From assembly GCF_000498575.2 (NCBI RefSeq), contig NZ_AWSQ01000001.1, positions 1,634,034-1,694,806 on the forward strand: a stretch of DNA of 60,773 nt. Direction: 5' to 3'. This document shows, piece by piece, positions 46,052-55,043 of this stretch. The notes beneath the pieces are model-generated. The model ran no database searches, was not told where the DNA came from, and was given only the letters and a program-made list of their open reading frames with translations. This stretch comes from Pseudomonas taeanensis MS-3. Its GTDB lineage: Bacteria; Pseudomonadota; Gammaproteobacteria; Pseudomonadales; Pseudomonadaceae. The translations under genes were made by a program, and so were the position numbers. Within the stretch, counting starts at the first letter, position 1. Each line of letters begins with the position of its first letter.

Positions 46052-46220
46052 TCGGAAAGCCGCTGCCCAAACAGGAATCTACTTTCCGATTGCGGTACGC
46101 AAGAGCCCATTTCGGCTAGACGAGCGCAGTTCGGCTTCGCTGATCCGAAATCGGAAACGCGAGGCCGCAAACGGAATCTAGTGATCCAAATTTGGAAAGA
46201 AAAGGCCGAATTGGGCGGGA
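46052..46220 (+). repeat. Degenerate iterated repeats, including copy 2 of the 55-bp unit
   Basis: Copy 2 covers 46144-46198 (TCCGAAATCGGAAACGC.. to ..ATCCAAATTTGGAAA). Related pieces lie just before it: tcggaaa..gcccaaacaggaatcta at 46052-46082 and tccgattgcgg at 46085-46095. They lie upstream of the DUF2384 gene start and before mobC, like iterons or an oriT/regulatory block. Confidence 0.5.
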
Positions 46221-46489
46221 CTCTAGTTATGGGTAATTGACCGTTCGTCGGCAAAAAACACTGGTAATACCGACTTTCCATCCATAACGACCGAGTTTCC
46301 TCGACGACGTTTTTGTCGGATTTTCCTGTGAGATACTTTTTATCGAAGGGCGAATTTGCGAGCAAAGGCGTTGTACGTCACTTCGTTTCTCCCAACGCGG
46401 CTCGCTTTTTCTGCGCTTCGCTTGAAAAAGAAAAGACGTATTTAATACGTCAATAGCATTGACATAAAAATAATAACAAGGTGCTCATT
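46221..46489. other. Region upstream of mobC, possible oriT
   Basis: Non-coding. An AT-rich stretch holds a perfect palindrome GACGTATT-T-AATACGTC at 46435-46451, 38 bp before mobC, probably an autoregulatory site. Complementary segments CGTCGGCAAAAAA and ACGTTTTTGTCGG lie at about 46237-46317. By analogy with mobilisable elements the nick site should be near mobC, but I could not fix a nick consensus. Confidence 0.4.
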
Positions 46490-46795
46490 ATGGACAGAAA
46501 AACAGCGAGGCTTTGCCTCCGAATAACCCCCAGCGACAAGCAATTGATCTTCGCCAAAGCGAGCGATCTCCAACTCAGCGTTGCCGATTGGCTGGTCAGG
46601 GCGGCTCTAGATCGTGAAATCATCCCGCCGCGATCCGTTTGGGATGCTGAATCGATCAGCCAGTTGTCCCGTATTGGCAACAACCTCAATCAGCTGGCTT
46701 ATTGGGCTAATAGCGGAATGCTGGTGGACGACTCCGCCTTGCGTGAAATCGCAGCCGAGCTGCGCTTTCTACGAGGCTTGTCTGATGATCTTTAA
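46490..46795 (+). CDS. mobC: MobC-type relaxosome accessory protein
   Basis: A 101-residue protein starting at 46490 (AAGGTGCTCATT before ATG). It has a ribbon-helix-helix-like N-terminus (KTARLCLRITPSDKQLIFAKA) and the MobC signature ISQLSRIGNNLNQLAYWAN. It helps open the oriT strand for the relaxase. It overlaps the relaxase start by 11 bases, the usual arrangement. Confidence 0.88.
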   Translation: MDRKTARLCLRITPSDKQLIFAKASDLQLSVADWLVRAALDREIIPPRSVWDAESISQLSRIGNNLNQLAYWANSGMLVDDSALREIAAELRFLRGLSDDL

Positions 46796-49127
46796 GGTTC
46801 GCAAGCATCGCTCGAAGCGGCATTTGCGTAATCTGATCAGGTACTTGCTGTCCCGGCAAGGAAAGTCGAACGAGCGCGTTCTGCGACATGAGTCGCTGAA
46901 TGCGCTACCAATGCTGCCAGGCGAAAGCCCAATCAGCTACGCAAAGCAATGGTCTGAACGGCTATGGAGTTTCACTGCTCAGGAGCGTCGTGGGAAGAAG
47001 CCACCGCAGGACTATTTCGTTCATTCGGTAATGAGTTTTTTCCCGGGTAATGATGAGCACGCTGCTGATCAGCTAACCGCAGAGCAAGCTATTGCTCTGG
47101 CTAAAGAGGCCATGGCAGAGGTTGCCCCCGGCGAGCGTCAGGTACTTTATGTGGTGCACGGCGACAAAGCACACCTGCATGTGCACATCGCATTTTCTGT
47201 TGTCGAGCAGGGTGGGCGGATCTGGAACCCAAGGATAGATTTTCGGCAATGGGAGTCGGCCGCCGCTCGCTTAGAAGTCAAATATGGTTTGTACCAAGTG
47301 ACGGTGGGTCGACCCGGCGGAGTACCTGCCAGAAAAAAATCGCCGACCAGGAATGAGTTGAACATGGCCATTCGTACTGGAATGCCGTCTGACCGCATGT
47401 TGTTGCAGCAGCTGCTTGATGTTGCATTAGCAGGCAAGCCGTCTTTTCCCACTTTTATGCATCGCTTGGTGAGTGCAGGTGTTACGCCTATCCCCAATAT
47501 CGCCAGTACAGGCCGAGTTTCGGGCATCTCTTTTCGAATAGGAGATGGTTTGCCCATGAAAGGGAGCGATCTCGGCAAAGCTTATTCGTGGGGGGCTCTT
47601 TCCAAACAGCTCAACTTTGCCGCATCGCAGCACCTTCACCTGCTTCGTCCATTTGTCGAGGAGAAGCCACTCGTAGACGGAGCGGTTCAGTTTGACGAGT
47701 CAGTTGAAACCCCAGTACTACCTCTATCGGAGCCGTTACCGAAAATTCGTCGGTTTATTGCGAAACCGCGGGGTGACCAGCGCATTGACTGGGTCTGGCG
47801 AAACAAGCCGACGCGAACCGCATTTGTCGAGGCACCCAAGATGTGCGTGGCAAGATCGGCCCATTCAGCTGTGTACGAAGCGATGGCAGAGCGATCCCTG
47901 CAGCGAGGCTTGAAGCGTGTCGGCGTAACAGGATCAGAGGCGTTTCGGAGAAGGATGTGGTTTGAGTTGTCGCTTCGCGGAATCTCGGCGGTGGGCTATG
48001 AGCCAACAGAGGCAGATAGAAATCGATTGGAATGGTGGATAAATGAGCAAGTTAAAACTGGCCGAGGAAAAGACACAGCAGCAAGTGCAACACCTAACGG
48101 AGGAGCTGTCACTGGCATTGGCAGTGAAGCTGGACGCGATGCGGCAAGCGAAAGTCTCAACGAGCGAAGAGTTGGCCGAGACGATGTATCCCCTGCTCCA
48201 GGCAATGACCTCGCTGGCGCTGGAAAATCAGGTGCTGATGAAGGAGATGCGTTCGATGATGCGGGAAGAACTCAGCAAAATGCGAGCAGAGATGGGCGAG
48301 CTGCATACCTTGATGACAGAGCTCAAAAGCCTGTCTTTAGCGCCGAGGTCGGGCCAGGTGGACTGAGCTCGCACCTGTCCTCCACTCCGACCTTGCTCCG
48401 TGCTTCTCGTTTGGGCCAGGCCGCTTTACTGCGACAGGGTGTGCAGTCGGTGCAGAGCATCGAAGAATGGCGGCAGCTAATGGATATGCTGTGGGCATTG
48501 AATCGCCGTTTTACCCGGTGGAGTATCGTTTTCGGTATGCCAAGCAAAGCTCCGCTAGGGGAGCTGACGCACCACGCCCAGGTTGCGCCGAGTTGGTCAA
48601 ATTTGCAGGTTCTCAACAGTCAGGGGTGCAACGTTGATTTGCAGCTGACATCTCCGGGCAGTTGGCTACACCTTCAAGGGGTAACTGCCCTGGACTTCGA
48701 AAGGCTTGCCGCGCAGGGCGTCACACCAACCATTCAGTTCGCCTCAGGCGGTATTACGCAGGCGTTCGTGCATGTGAATTATGGCTGTGAGAGTCGTCAG
48801 GTCATGGACAGCCTGGCGGAGCAGATACAGGTTGGGCTCGACGCGAGTGTTCGGGCGCATATCGGCAGTGTGTCGTTTCCCTTACCGGGATTTGACTGCT
48901 GGTCTGATGAGCAGCTTCGAGTTTGCAGAGGTATCAGCTTCGACAGCAATTCAATGGGGACGCAGCTTTCGAATCAGCTGAGGCACTTGAAGGGGGAGGT
49001 GGATAGATCGAGAACCCTGGGGGCTGTACCGGCACTGATTTTGGAAGCGACGACCGAGGGTGGTGCGGAATCGCTGAAGGAAAAGCGGACGGTCCGCGGG
49101 GAACCGCCTCGTCCAAGTGAATATTGA
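46785..49127 (+). CDS. MOBP-like relaxase
   Basis: A 780-residue relaxase. The start is the ATG inside the end of mobC; the frame extends further up but as a shadow of mobC. The N-terminal MobA/VirD2 domain includes FVHSVMSFFPGNDEHAADQL and the metal motif VVHGDKAHLHVHIAFS (H-x-D-x3-H-x-H), with the catalytic Tyr probably in ESPISYAKQW. The C-terminal 400 residues are not recognised, and the middle (about 420-530) is low-complexity and hides a second gene in another frame. It nicks oriT and leads the strand in transfer. No type IV secretion genes are in the window, so the element is mobilisable or cut by the window. Confidence 0.87.
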   Translation: MIFKVRKHRSKRHLRNLIRYLLSRQGKSNERVLRHESLNALPMLPGESPISYAKQWSERLWSFTAQERRGKKPPQDYFVHSVMSFFPGNDEHAADQLTAEQAIALAKEAMAEVAPGERQVLYVVHGDKAHLHVHIAFSVVEQGGRIWNPRIDFRQWESAAARLEVKYGLYQVTVGRPGGVPARKKSPTRNELNMAIRTGMPSDRMLLQQLLDVALAGKPSFPTFMHRLVSAGVTPIPNIASTGRVSGISFRIGDGLPMKGSDLGKAYSWGALSKQLNFAASQHLHLLRPFVEEKPLVDGAVQFDESVETPVLPLSEPLPKIRRFIAKPRGDQRIDWVWRNKPTRTAFVEAPKMCVARSAHSAVYEAMAERSLQRGLKRVGVTGSEAFRRRMWFELSLRGISAVGYEPTEADRNRLEWWINEQVKTGRGKDTAASATPNGGAVTGIGSEAGRDAASESLNERRVGRDDVSPAPGNDLAGAGKSGADEGDAFDDAGRTQQNASRDGRAAYLDDRAQKPVFSAEVGPGGLSSHLSSTPTLLRASRLGQAALLRQGVQSVQSIEEWRQLMDMLWALNRRFTRWSIVFGMPSKAPLGELTHHAQVAPSWSNLQVLNSQGCNVDLQLTSPGSWLHLQGVTALDFERLAAQGVTPTIQFASGGITQAFVHVNYGCESRQVMDSLAEQIQVGLDASVRAHIGSVSFPLPGFDCWSDEQLRVCRGISFDSNSMGTQLSNQLRHLKGEVDRSRTLGAVPALILEATTEGGAESLKEKRTVRGEPPRPSEY
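48043..48366 (+). CDS. Embedded MobB/MbeB-like coiled-coil protein inside the relaxase gene
   Basis: A 107-residue frame lies entirely inside the relaxase gene in another frame. GGTGG precedes the ATG. The product is rich in heptads (VQHLTEELSLALAVKLDAM.., LLQAMTSLALENQVLMKEM) and reads like a real coiled-coil protein, while the overlapping relaxase segment is Gly/Ala/Asp-rich linker. Plasmids RSF1010 and ColE1 carry mobB and mbeB/mbeD in the same nested way, and those proteins stabilise the relaxosome. The analogy in position and coiled coil is strong; sequence homology is not shown. Confidence 0.6.
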   Translation: MSKLKLAEEKTQQQVQHLTEELSLALAVKLDAMRQAKVSTSEELAETMYPLLQAMTSLALENQVLMKEMRSMMREELSKMRAEMGELHTLMTELKSLSLAPRSGQVD

Positions 49128-49141
49128 ACGAGGCGGGTTGA

Positions 49142-50452
49142 TCAACGGCGCCGTGGATCGGGGGCTCGGCGTTTCTCTTTATGGCAGTGCGGCTTACGCT
49201 GCTGGAGTTTCTGATAGTTTTCCCATGAGATATGAGAGAGGTCGACATCGAAATTTACCTTCGCGATTGTCTCCTGCCGTCGAGGTAGCGAAAGCTCTTC
49301 GCCATAATTTGTGGTCGTGTCATCGTTAGTGCCGTGACCCACCAGCATCTTGATCATCAGCTCTTGCGCGCCAACCCCGTTGCGCAGGGTGTTAACGAAC
49401 GTGTGGCGGAAGCTATAAAGACAGGCACCCATGCCTTTGTAAAAGCCACACTCTGGTAGATAGCCATGATCGTTAGCACCTTGCCCGCTAAACCAGCGCG
49501 ATGCGGTGCGTGCGAATCCGTGTTTTTTGTCGTAAGGCAGCTCGGGAAAGAGAGGGCGATAGCGTCCACCTTCCTTCTGCCGCATTGCCACAAAATCCAG
49601 AAACCCTATATCAACAAGTGTGGGGTGGATTGGGATTTCCCGGGCGCTGAAGACAGTTTTAAGCCGTTGATCTGGCCCTTCATCGGTAATCCGTATAACC
49701 CAAACCCCAGCGGACTTAAAGATGTCACCCGCATAGAGTTGGCACAATTCTCCAGGCCGGGCCCCCGTGAAAGCGCCGAGCAATGGCAGCCAGAAGCAGT
49801 AGCTGAAAGGGGTCCATCTGAAATTTTCTGTAGCCTGTGTCGTGTAAATTCGACTATGAAATACACCCTGAAGCTCAAGAGGGGAAAATGTCTTGTAGTG
49901 GCGTTGCTGTTTGGATAGAGGGGGCAGCATTACTTCGTTAAGTGGTAGTTTGATCACCCACTTTTTGTGCGCACAGTACGTCATGAACTGCTTGAGCAGG
50001 TTGAAATAGCGGTGAGCCGTTTCGCCGCGAACGATTTCCTCGACCCCCGTATTGATCAGGTCGAGTTCATCTAGCGGTACCAGCGCTCGGGTGTTCTTCT
50101 TTTTCTTGCTAAGGGTCTCTTGCAGGTTCGTAAGGTCGGCCAAATTTAGCGAATGAACCAATCGATCCTTTCCAAGAAACTCAACGATCTGTCTTAGCTG
50201 GGATGCATACTTGTAAGCAGTGCCATGCTTCCAGGTCCCTTTGACCGTGTAATCCCAGATCATCTTGTCTGCTGCCATTTGGATCGACATGGATAGATCG
50301 GGGGACGAGGTGGGCGGGTTCGGAATGCGCTCAAGTAGGGTGCTAAGCTGCCCAGGGTCGTTGAGCAAGCTTTGAAGCTGGAAAGCAATTATTGCCGAGT
50401 TGAATCCAGGGTGCTGCGGGACTGTTAGTGTCAGAATATTAGTGCATTGCAT
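49142..50452 (-). CDS. Tyrosine recombinase/integrase
   Basis: A 436-residue phage-type integrase. The core-binding SAM-like domain lies at about 60-185, with the catalytic domain after it: Arg in GAFTGARPGELCQL, His/Arg region in LYSFRHTFVN, LVGHGTNDDTTTNYGEE with the nucleophile Tyr. The usual His of HxxR is replaced (YSFR). It is convergent with the relaxase gene, 14 bp apart. It resembles the larger recombinase at 50794 in the catalytic domain (WLPLLGxFTGxRxxELCQL, GFLDFVAxRQ), so the pair are related. It probably inserts or excises the element. Confidence 0.88.
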   Translation of the reverse strand: MQCTNILTLTVPQHPGFNSAIIAFQLQSLLNDPGQLSTLLERIPNPPTSSPDLSMSIQMAADKMIWDYTVKGTWKHGTAYKYASQLRQIVEFLGKDRLVHSLNLADLTNLQETLSKKKKNTRALVPLDELDLINTGVEEIVRGETAHRYFNLLKQFMTYCAHKKWVIKLPLNEVMLPPLSKQQRHYKTFSPLELQGVFHSRIYTTQATENFRWTPFSYCFWLPLLGAFTGARPGELCQLYAGDIFKSAGVWVIRITDEGPDQRLKTVFSAREIPIHPTLVDIGFLDFVAMRQKEGGRYRPLFPELPYDKKHGFARTASRWFSGQGANDHGYLPECGFYKGMGACLYSFRHTFVNTLRNGVGAQELMIKMLVGHGTNDDTTTNYGEELSLPRRQETIAKVNFDVDLSHISWENYQKLQQRKPHCHKEKRRAPDPRRR

Positions 50453-50793
50453 TGAAACTCCTAAAATTGCTCCGAAGGTAGGCCGAAGGGAGCATTACTA
50501 TTGGCCAGGCTTGGGCTATGCCAAACTTGATTCCGAATATAGTGCTGGTTTTAACTTCGTCAAGAATATTATTTTTAGTTGCCGTTTAAATATATGTTGA
50601 AATCTCTACAACCTCCGGCTGCAGGGGGTTGTAGAGAGATGGGGCGTTGTTTGGTTGTCAGTTGTTATGCGAAGTTTTTCCCCTGTTTTAACAGAAAGAC
50701 GCCTGTCTGGTTTTGCGTTAAATGCAGAATATGGGGGGTAAGTCCGCTAGTAGGTGATGCACTTTATTTACGTGGTTGCCCGGTAATTCGGGG
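50453..50793. other. Gap between the two recombinase genes, with hairpin
   Basis: No gene is seen. At about 50602-50640 TCTCTACAACC pairs with GGTTGTAGAGA around a GC-rich loop, a probable terminator or regulatory hairpin. A shorter imperfect repeat (gctccgaagg..gaagggagc) lies at 50469-50495. Confidence 0.4.
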
Positions 50794-53244
50794 TTAGGTT
50801 TCCTGGCGTTTAAGCCAGTCAATCAATAGTCCGGTATTGTGATTTTCCAGCGCTATGGACTTGCGAGTTGGTGGGCGTTGTTCTTCCGTTCGTGCTGGTC
50901 GTCCCGGCCGATGGCTGATCCTCTGTAGCCCCTGGTAGTGCTCGAAACTGATGTGGCCGAGGCCGAGGTTGAAACGCAGCATTTCAACGGTCTGATGCTT
51001 AATCTCGGTACTGTAGCCATCACCGTACTCTGCGGTTGTGGACTCATTACTGTGTCCCGTAAGCGCCTGAATGCGCGGTTGATCTACGCCTGTCTGGCGT
51101 AACTGGTTGATGAAGGTATGCCGCAACGAGTGGAAGCTCAGGCCGTTGAGGCGAGGAAACCCGCATTGCTGCAAGTAACCCGCCCGCTGCGGGTCACCGC
51201 AAAACCAGCGTGATGCGGTGTGGCTATGCGCGCGGCGGATGTCGGCGCGCATCTGCGGAAACAACAGTTCTTTGGTGGATGTGGCTGCTTGTCGGCGTTG
51301 CGCAACGAAGTCGAGAAAGCCTTTCTCTAGCAGCACTGAGTGCAGTGGTATGTCGCGTGCGCTACTGCTGTTTTTCAGCAGTTTGTGTGGGTGATTGAGG
51401 TTGTGGCTCATCATCCAGGTTCCTTCCGGCGTCTGGACGATATCCTCGATCGTCAGTTGGCAAAGCTCGTTCAGCCGCGAGCCAGTAAACAAACCGAGCA
51501 GCGGCAGCCAGAATTTAAAGTCGTCCATGCGCCAACGTGGCACCTTTGCGGTGGTGTACACCGGGCCGTTGAACAACTGCTCCAGTTCGCTCTGGGTATA
51601 GGCTCGTCGTACGCGGGCACTGCGCTTTCGGGCTTTTTCCTTGAGGCGAATCGGTCCGGCAATATCGCGGGCGATCCACTCGTTTTCATAGGCAAAGCGA
51701 AACATCGCCCGCGCCAAGTCGAAGTACTTCTTCGCGGTTTTGGGATGAATCGCTTCATAGCCACCCTGCTCGAGCAGGATATGAATTGGGATGCCGTTGA
51801 GCTCGTTGAGTTGGCGTCGGTTGCGTGGGTACATCATCAGCACCGTGCGCAGGTTGCGAAAGTCCTCCGTCGTCACCGTGTTAATGGGGCGCAACGGCCC
51901 CAGGAGTTCACAGACGACTTCCAGTCGGGCGCAGTTGAGAAAGCGAGTGCCTTGGTGTGACCACTGCCCAGTCAGCTCTTGGTCGCGCCGGTAGCGCTCC
52001 ATCAACTGCTGAATGGGCAACTGGCCCTCCGGCGATTGCTCGCTGCGAGGTGTCAGGCCGCCGGCGAACATTGCGCCCAGCGGATTGGCTGGAGCAGAGT
52101 GCTGACCGCCAGGGGACAGTATCCCGTTGTCACCGCTATTCGGTGTCGGTGCAGGTGGGGGTGTCTGACCGGGTGGCAGCGGCGTATCACTGTCAGGTCG
52201 CAAGCGTGCCCGGATGGCCTCGACATGAATGCGCAGCTCATTGAGGCTGGGGATGCCGCTACCGAACTGCTGTCCCTGCAGGACGAGACCCGACAGCCAG
52301 TCGAAGCGCTCCAGTACAAAACCCGACTTCAGCACGGCTTCATGCAGGTCGTGGGTGTGCAGGTCGAACGTCAGCCGAGCGGGCAACTGGGGATAGTGGC
52401 TCAGCAGCAGGTCGGGCATATCCACATCCAGCAGGTGATGCTCTCCATGGGTTGGGTGTAGGCGGTGTGGGGCGTTACGGGCACCTGCGGGATTGTCCAG
52501 GCGGCGCAGAAACTCATGGTCGCGGTCGCGCAGATCTTGTGGGCGAAGTGCCAGCCAGCGTGGGTTGTGCCGAAAATGCAGGCCGTGCTCGGGCAGCAGG
52601 TAACGGCGTAGTGATTCCAGCTGGAAGCTGGCTTGGTACAGCGGTAGCCACTCACTGCGGTGCAGGTGCTGTTCCAGCTGTGCGGCCAGCTCGGCCATCC
52701 CTTGCAGGATGAACTGGGCGCGCTGCTGTACCTCTGTGGGGTTCAGCGTGTGCAGCTCGAACACCTGGGTTTTCAGCAACAACGGGTAGGCTGCGCCGAG
52801 CAGGTCGGGGAGGGGTACTTGTAGGGTGAACTGCTGCGCTTCGCGTAGTAGAAAGGTGGGCATGTGGCGCAGTTGCTCATAGCGCTGACGGCCGATAGCC
52901 AGGCTCAGGTCCTGTAGCGGGCATGCGATCTGCGAACTGTGTGGCGTGGTGCGCGGGTGGGGATCCTGTTGGCTCAGCGGTCTGATCGACGCGTGAATGT
53001 CGGCCAGTGCCTGCTGCAGGCCTTCGGCAGTCTTGATTTCGCCGATGCGAAAGCGCAGTTGGCGGATGCGTTCAGCGAGATCCAGCGCCAGATCACGGGC
53101 GTCATCGACGCTCATGCCGTGGAGTGACCAGCGAATTTCGCGAGAGACGTAAGGGAAGCGCTGCTGAAGCAGGCGGGGAAGAATCAGCCGAAAGGTCAGC
53201 TGGTTGTTGCTGTCGCGGTACAGGTAGTGGGCTAGGTGTTGCAT
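50794..53244 (-). CDS. Large tyrosine recombinase with extended N-terminus
   Basis: An 816-residue recombinase (start at 53244 after GAGGTTGAACCCC), twice the usual integrase size. The first 400 residues contain a DUF6538-like opening (HYLYRDSNNQLTFRLILPRLLQQ) and long helical, Gln-rich stretches; the core-binding domain lies at about 430-560. The catalytic domain has Arg in GLFTGSRLNELCQL, His-Arg in SFHSLRHTFIN and LTGHSNESTTAEYGDG with the Tyr. Genes of this length are found in some integrative elements near tRNA or tmRNA ends. The likely att core lies 100 bp upstream. It is the probable integrase of the element. Confidence 0.87.
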   Translation of the reverse strand: MQHLAHYLYRDSNNQLTFRLILPRLLQQRFPYVSREIRWSLHGMSVDDARDLALDLAERIRQLRFRIGEIKTAEGLQQALADIHASIRPLSQQDPHPRTTPHSSQIACPLQDLSLAIGRQRYEQLRHMPTFLLREAQQFTLQVPLPDLLGAAYPLLLKTQVFELHTLNPTEVQQRAQFILQGMAELAAQLEQHLHRSEWLPLYQASFQLESLRRYLLPEHGLHFRHNPRWLALRPQDLRDRDHEFLRRLDNPAGARNAPHRLHPTHGEHHLLDVDMPDLLLSHYPQLPARLTFDLHTHDLHEAVLKSGFVLERFDWLSGLVLQGQQFGSGIPSLNELRIHVEAIRARLRPDSDTPLPPGQTPPPAPTPNSGDNGILSPGGQHSAPANPLGAMFAGGLTPRSEQSPEGQLPIQQLMERYRRDQELTGQWSHQGTRFLNCARLEVVCELLGPLRPINTVTTEDFRNLRTVLMMYPRNRRQLNELNGIPIHILLEQGGYEAIHPKTAKKYFDLARAMFRFAYENEWIARDIAGPIRLKEKARKRSARVRRAYTQSELEQLFNGPVYTTAKVPRWRMDDFKFWLPLLGLFTGSRLNELCQLTIEDIVQTPEGTWMMSHNLNHPHKLLKNSSSARDIPLHSVLLEKGFLDFVAQRRQAATSTKELLFPQMRADIRRAHSHTASRWFCGDPQRAGYLQQCGFPRLNGLSFHSLRHTFINQLRQTGVDQPRIQALTGHSNESTTAEYGDGYSTEIKHQTVEMLRFNLGLGHISFEHYQGLQRISHRPGRPARTEEQRPPTRKSIALENHNTGLLIDWLKRQET

Positions 53245-53347
53245 GGGGTTCAACCTCGTCGTCAGTGGAATTTCCTGAGAAATTTCCAGACGTGGTTTGA
53301 ACCCCATTTAGATTAAACCTTTAAAATCAAAGGCTTAGTCTGATATT

Positions 53348-53366
53348 TGGTGGAGCCGGGGGGATT
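53348..53366 (-). other. Attachment-site core matching a tmRNA 3' end
   Basis: Read on the minus strand, AATCCCCCCGGCTCCACCA has the acceptor-end CGGCTCCACCA expected of Pseudomonas tmRNA (ssrA). The rest of tmRNA is absent, so this is only the core copied at integration, lying 104 bp upstream of the large integrase. It is evidence that the element used the 3' end of ssrA as its target. No second copy was found in this window. Confidence 0.55.
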
Positions 53367-53522
53367 AAAGAATTATGTCTAAGTGGTTGTTTTAAAATAT
53401 TTTTTTATGAGATCTATGTGAAAGTGCCCCCATAAGTGCCCCCGTCCACGTATTTTCGATGAACGGCTTATTTAAGGAGTTGAACTGGCGTCCTGAATTA
53501 TCGTTCTGCGACAGGACGAGGG

Positions 53523-54861
53523 CTAGCAGGCCGTTGAAAAATTCAGCTCCAACCGCCCCAACCCGCCAGGTTTGACGTTTTTCAAGCATTCAGACCTGGC
53601 GTAACCGCTCAGAAGGCCTGATGTCAGGTCGTTTTCGCCGATTCCCGCGCGGGTTCTACGCCTTTCGGCGTTTTTTGGGCGTAACTCGCCCTATACATGC
53701 GATCCCCGCCACCAGCCCGACAGGCTGCCCAACCGGATCAGGTTGTAAACCGAAAAGCCCAGCAGCAGCTGAGCACTCAGCTTCGCCCGGCCGATCAGCT
53801 TGGTCTTGCGCAGGCCGCCCCCCGTCTTCAGCCAGCCAAAGCCTTCTTCGATTCGCTTGCGGATCTTCTGGCTGGCGGCGTACCCCGGATGCCGCGTGGT
53901 GCGCCCATCGATGGCGCTGCCCTTACGCTTCTGCGCCACATGCGGTGTCACCTTCAGCTCGCGCGCCCTTTGCACAAAACGTTTCTGGTCGTAATTCTTG
54001 TCCGCGCCTACCGTGCTGCCCGGCTTGGCCGTGCGCTCCAGCATCTCCAGGGCCGCCTCCACCTCGGCACGTCCATTGAACTCAGTGCATTCCACATCCA
54101 CGATCAGACCGTTGCGGTGCTCCATCATCGTGTGCGCCATGTGCGCCAGGCGACTGGCATCGCCATTGCTCTTGCGTGCCAGCCGGGCCTCGGGATCGGT
54201 GGTCGATTGGTGGGTCGCGTTGCTGCGCTTTTCGCCCTTGAAGTCGGCATCGGGGTTGCGCGTGCCATCCTCCGGTGGTTCGCCACCGTCCTTCTTGATG
54301 ACGGACTTGTGCGAGGCCCAGGCGTCGATCAGCGTGCCATCGACGCTGAAATGCTCGTCGCTGGCGTACTCGGACCATTCGTCCAGCGACTTGATGCGCT
54401 GAAAGAACAGCCGCGCTACATCCTGATTGAACAGCCGCTCGCGGTTCTGGCTGAAGGTCGAGTGATCCCACATGCGCTCGTCCATCGACAAGCCGACGAA
54501 CCAGCGAAACAGCAGGTTGAAATCAATCTGCTCGACCAACTGCCGCTCGGAGCGAATGGTGTAGATCACCTGCAACAACGAAGCGCGCAGCAAGCGCTCC
54601 GGCGCAATCGAGGCGCGTCCCAGGGTGGAGTACAGCCCGTCGAACTCCTGATCCATCGACGTCAGGACGGCATCGACCAGCTCGCGCAGTGGACGTAGCG
54701 GATGATCGTTCGGGATGCGCTGCTCCAGCGTCGTGTAGCTGAACAGCTCGTTTTGTTTGAGGTCGAGTCCACGCATCGGCTTGGGCTAGGTCCGGCAGAA
54801 GAGGATGGCAGCCATTTTGCCAGAGCCACCCGGTCTCCGGCATTTTTCAACGGCCTGCTAG
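53523..54861 (-). mobile_element. IS5-type insertion sequence with CTAG target duplication
   Basis: The element proper spans 53527-54857 (1331 bp) and has terminal inverted repeats CAGGCCGTTGAAAAAT at both ends. CTAG is directly repeated on each side (53523-53526 and 54858-54861), as IS5-group elements leave. The flanks are otherwise unrelated. The copy looks complete and may be active. Confidence 0.9.
53691..54776 (-). CDS. IS5-family transposase (DDE)
   Basis: A 361-residue transposase with the N-terminal DUF772 domain (about 20-110: LRPLRELVDAVLTSMDQEFD, RLLRASLLQVIYTIRSERQL) and DDE catalytic core. The first Asp is in FSVDGTLIDAW, the second in VGADKNYDQ and the Glu in RIEEGFGWLK. The frame is intact. 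A long open frame on the opposite strand is a shadow. Confidence 0.93.
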   Translation of the reverse strand: MRGLDLKQNELFSYTTLEQRIPNDHPLRPLRELVDAVLTSMDQEFDGLYSTLGRASIAPERLLRASLLQVIYTIRSERQLVEQIDFNLLFRWFVGLSMDERMWDHSTFSQNRERLFNQDVARLFFQRIKSLDEWSEYASDEHFSVDGTLIDAWASHKSVIKKDGGEPPEDGTRNPDADFKGEKRSNATHQSTTDPEARLARKSNGDASRLAHMAHTMMEHRNGLIVDVECTEFNGRAEVEAALEMLERTAKPGSTVGADKNYDQKRFVQRARELKVTPHVAQKRKGSAIDGRTTRHPGYAASQKIRKRIEEGFGWLKTGGGLRKTKLIGRAKLSAQLLLGFSVYNLIRLGSLSGWWRGSHV

Positions 54862-55043
54862 TCAGCCACCGGCGGGCATTAGATGGAGTCGGTCGTGTAC
54901 AGTATGGTATCGGTTATCTGGCGACCAGGGCTTGAACCCAGCTCAGCGCCGGGGCGCTGGGTAGCTGTTGGGTCATGCCGTTGGGTTTTTTTCGCGGTAG
55001 CGCACCATGGGCTCATCTAGGACGATCTGAGCTGAGGTGCGGT

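Noticed and set aside
53697..54698. 333-codon plus-strand frame inside the IS5 element
   Set aside because: Antisense to the intact transposase, with no recognisable motif.
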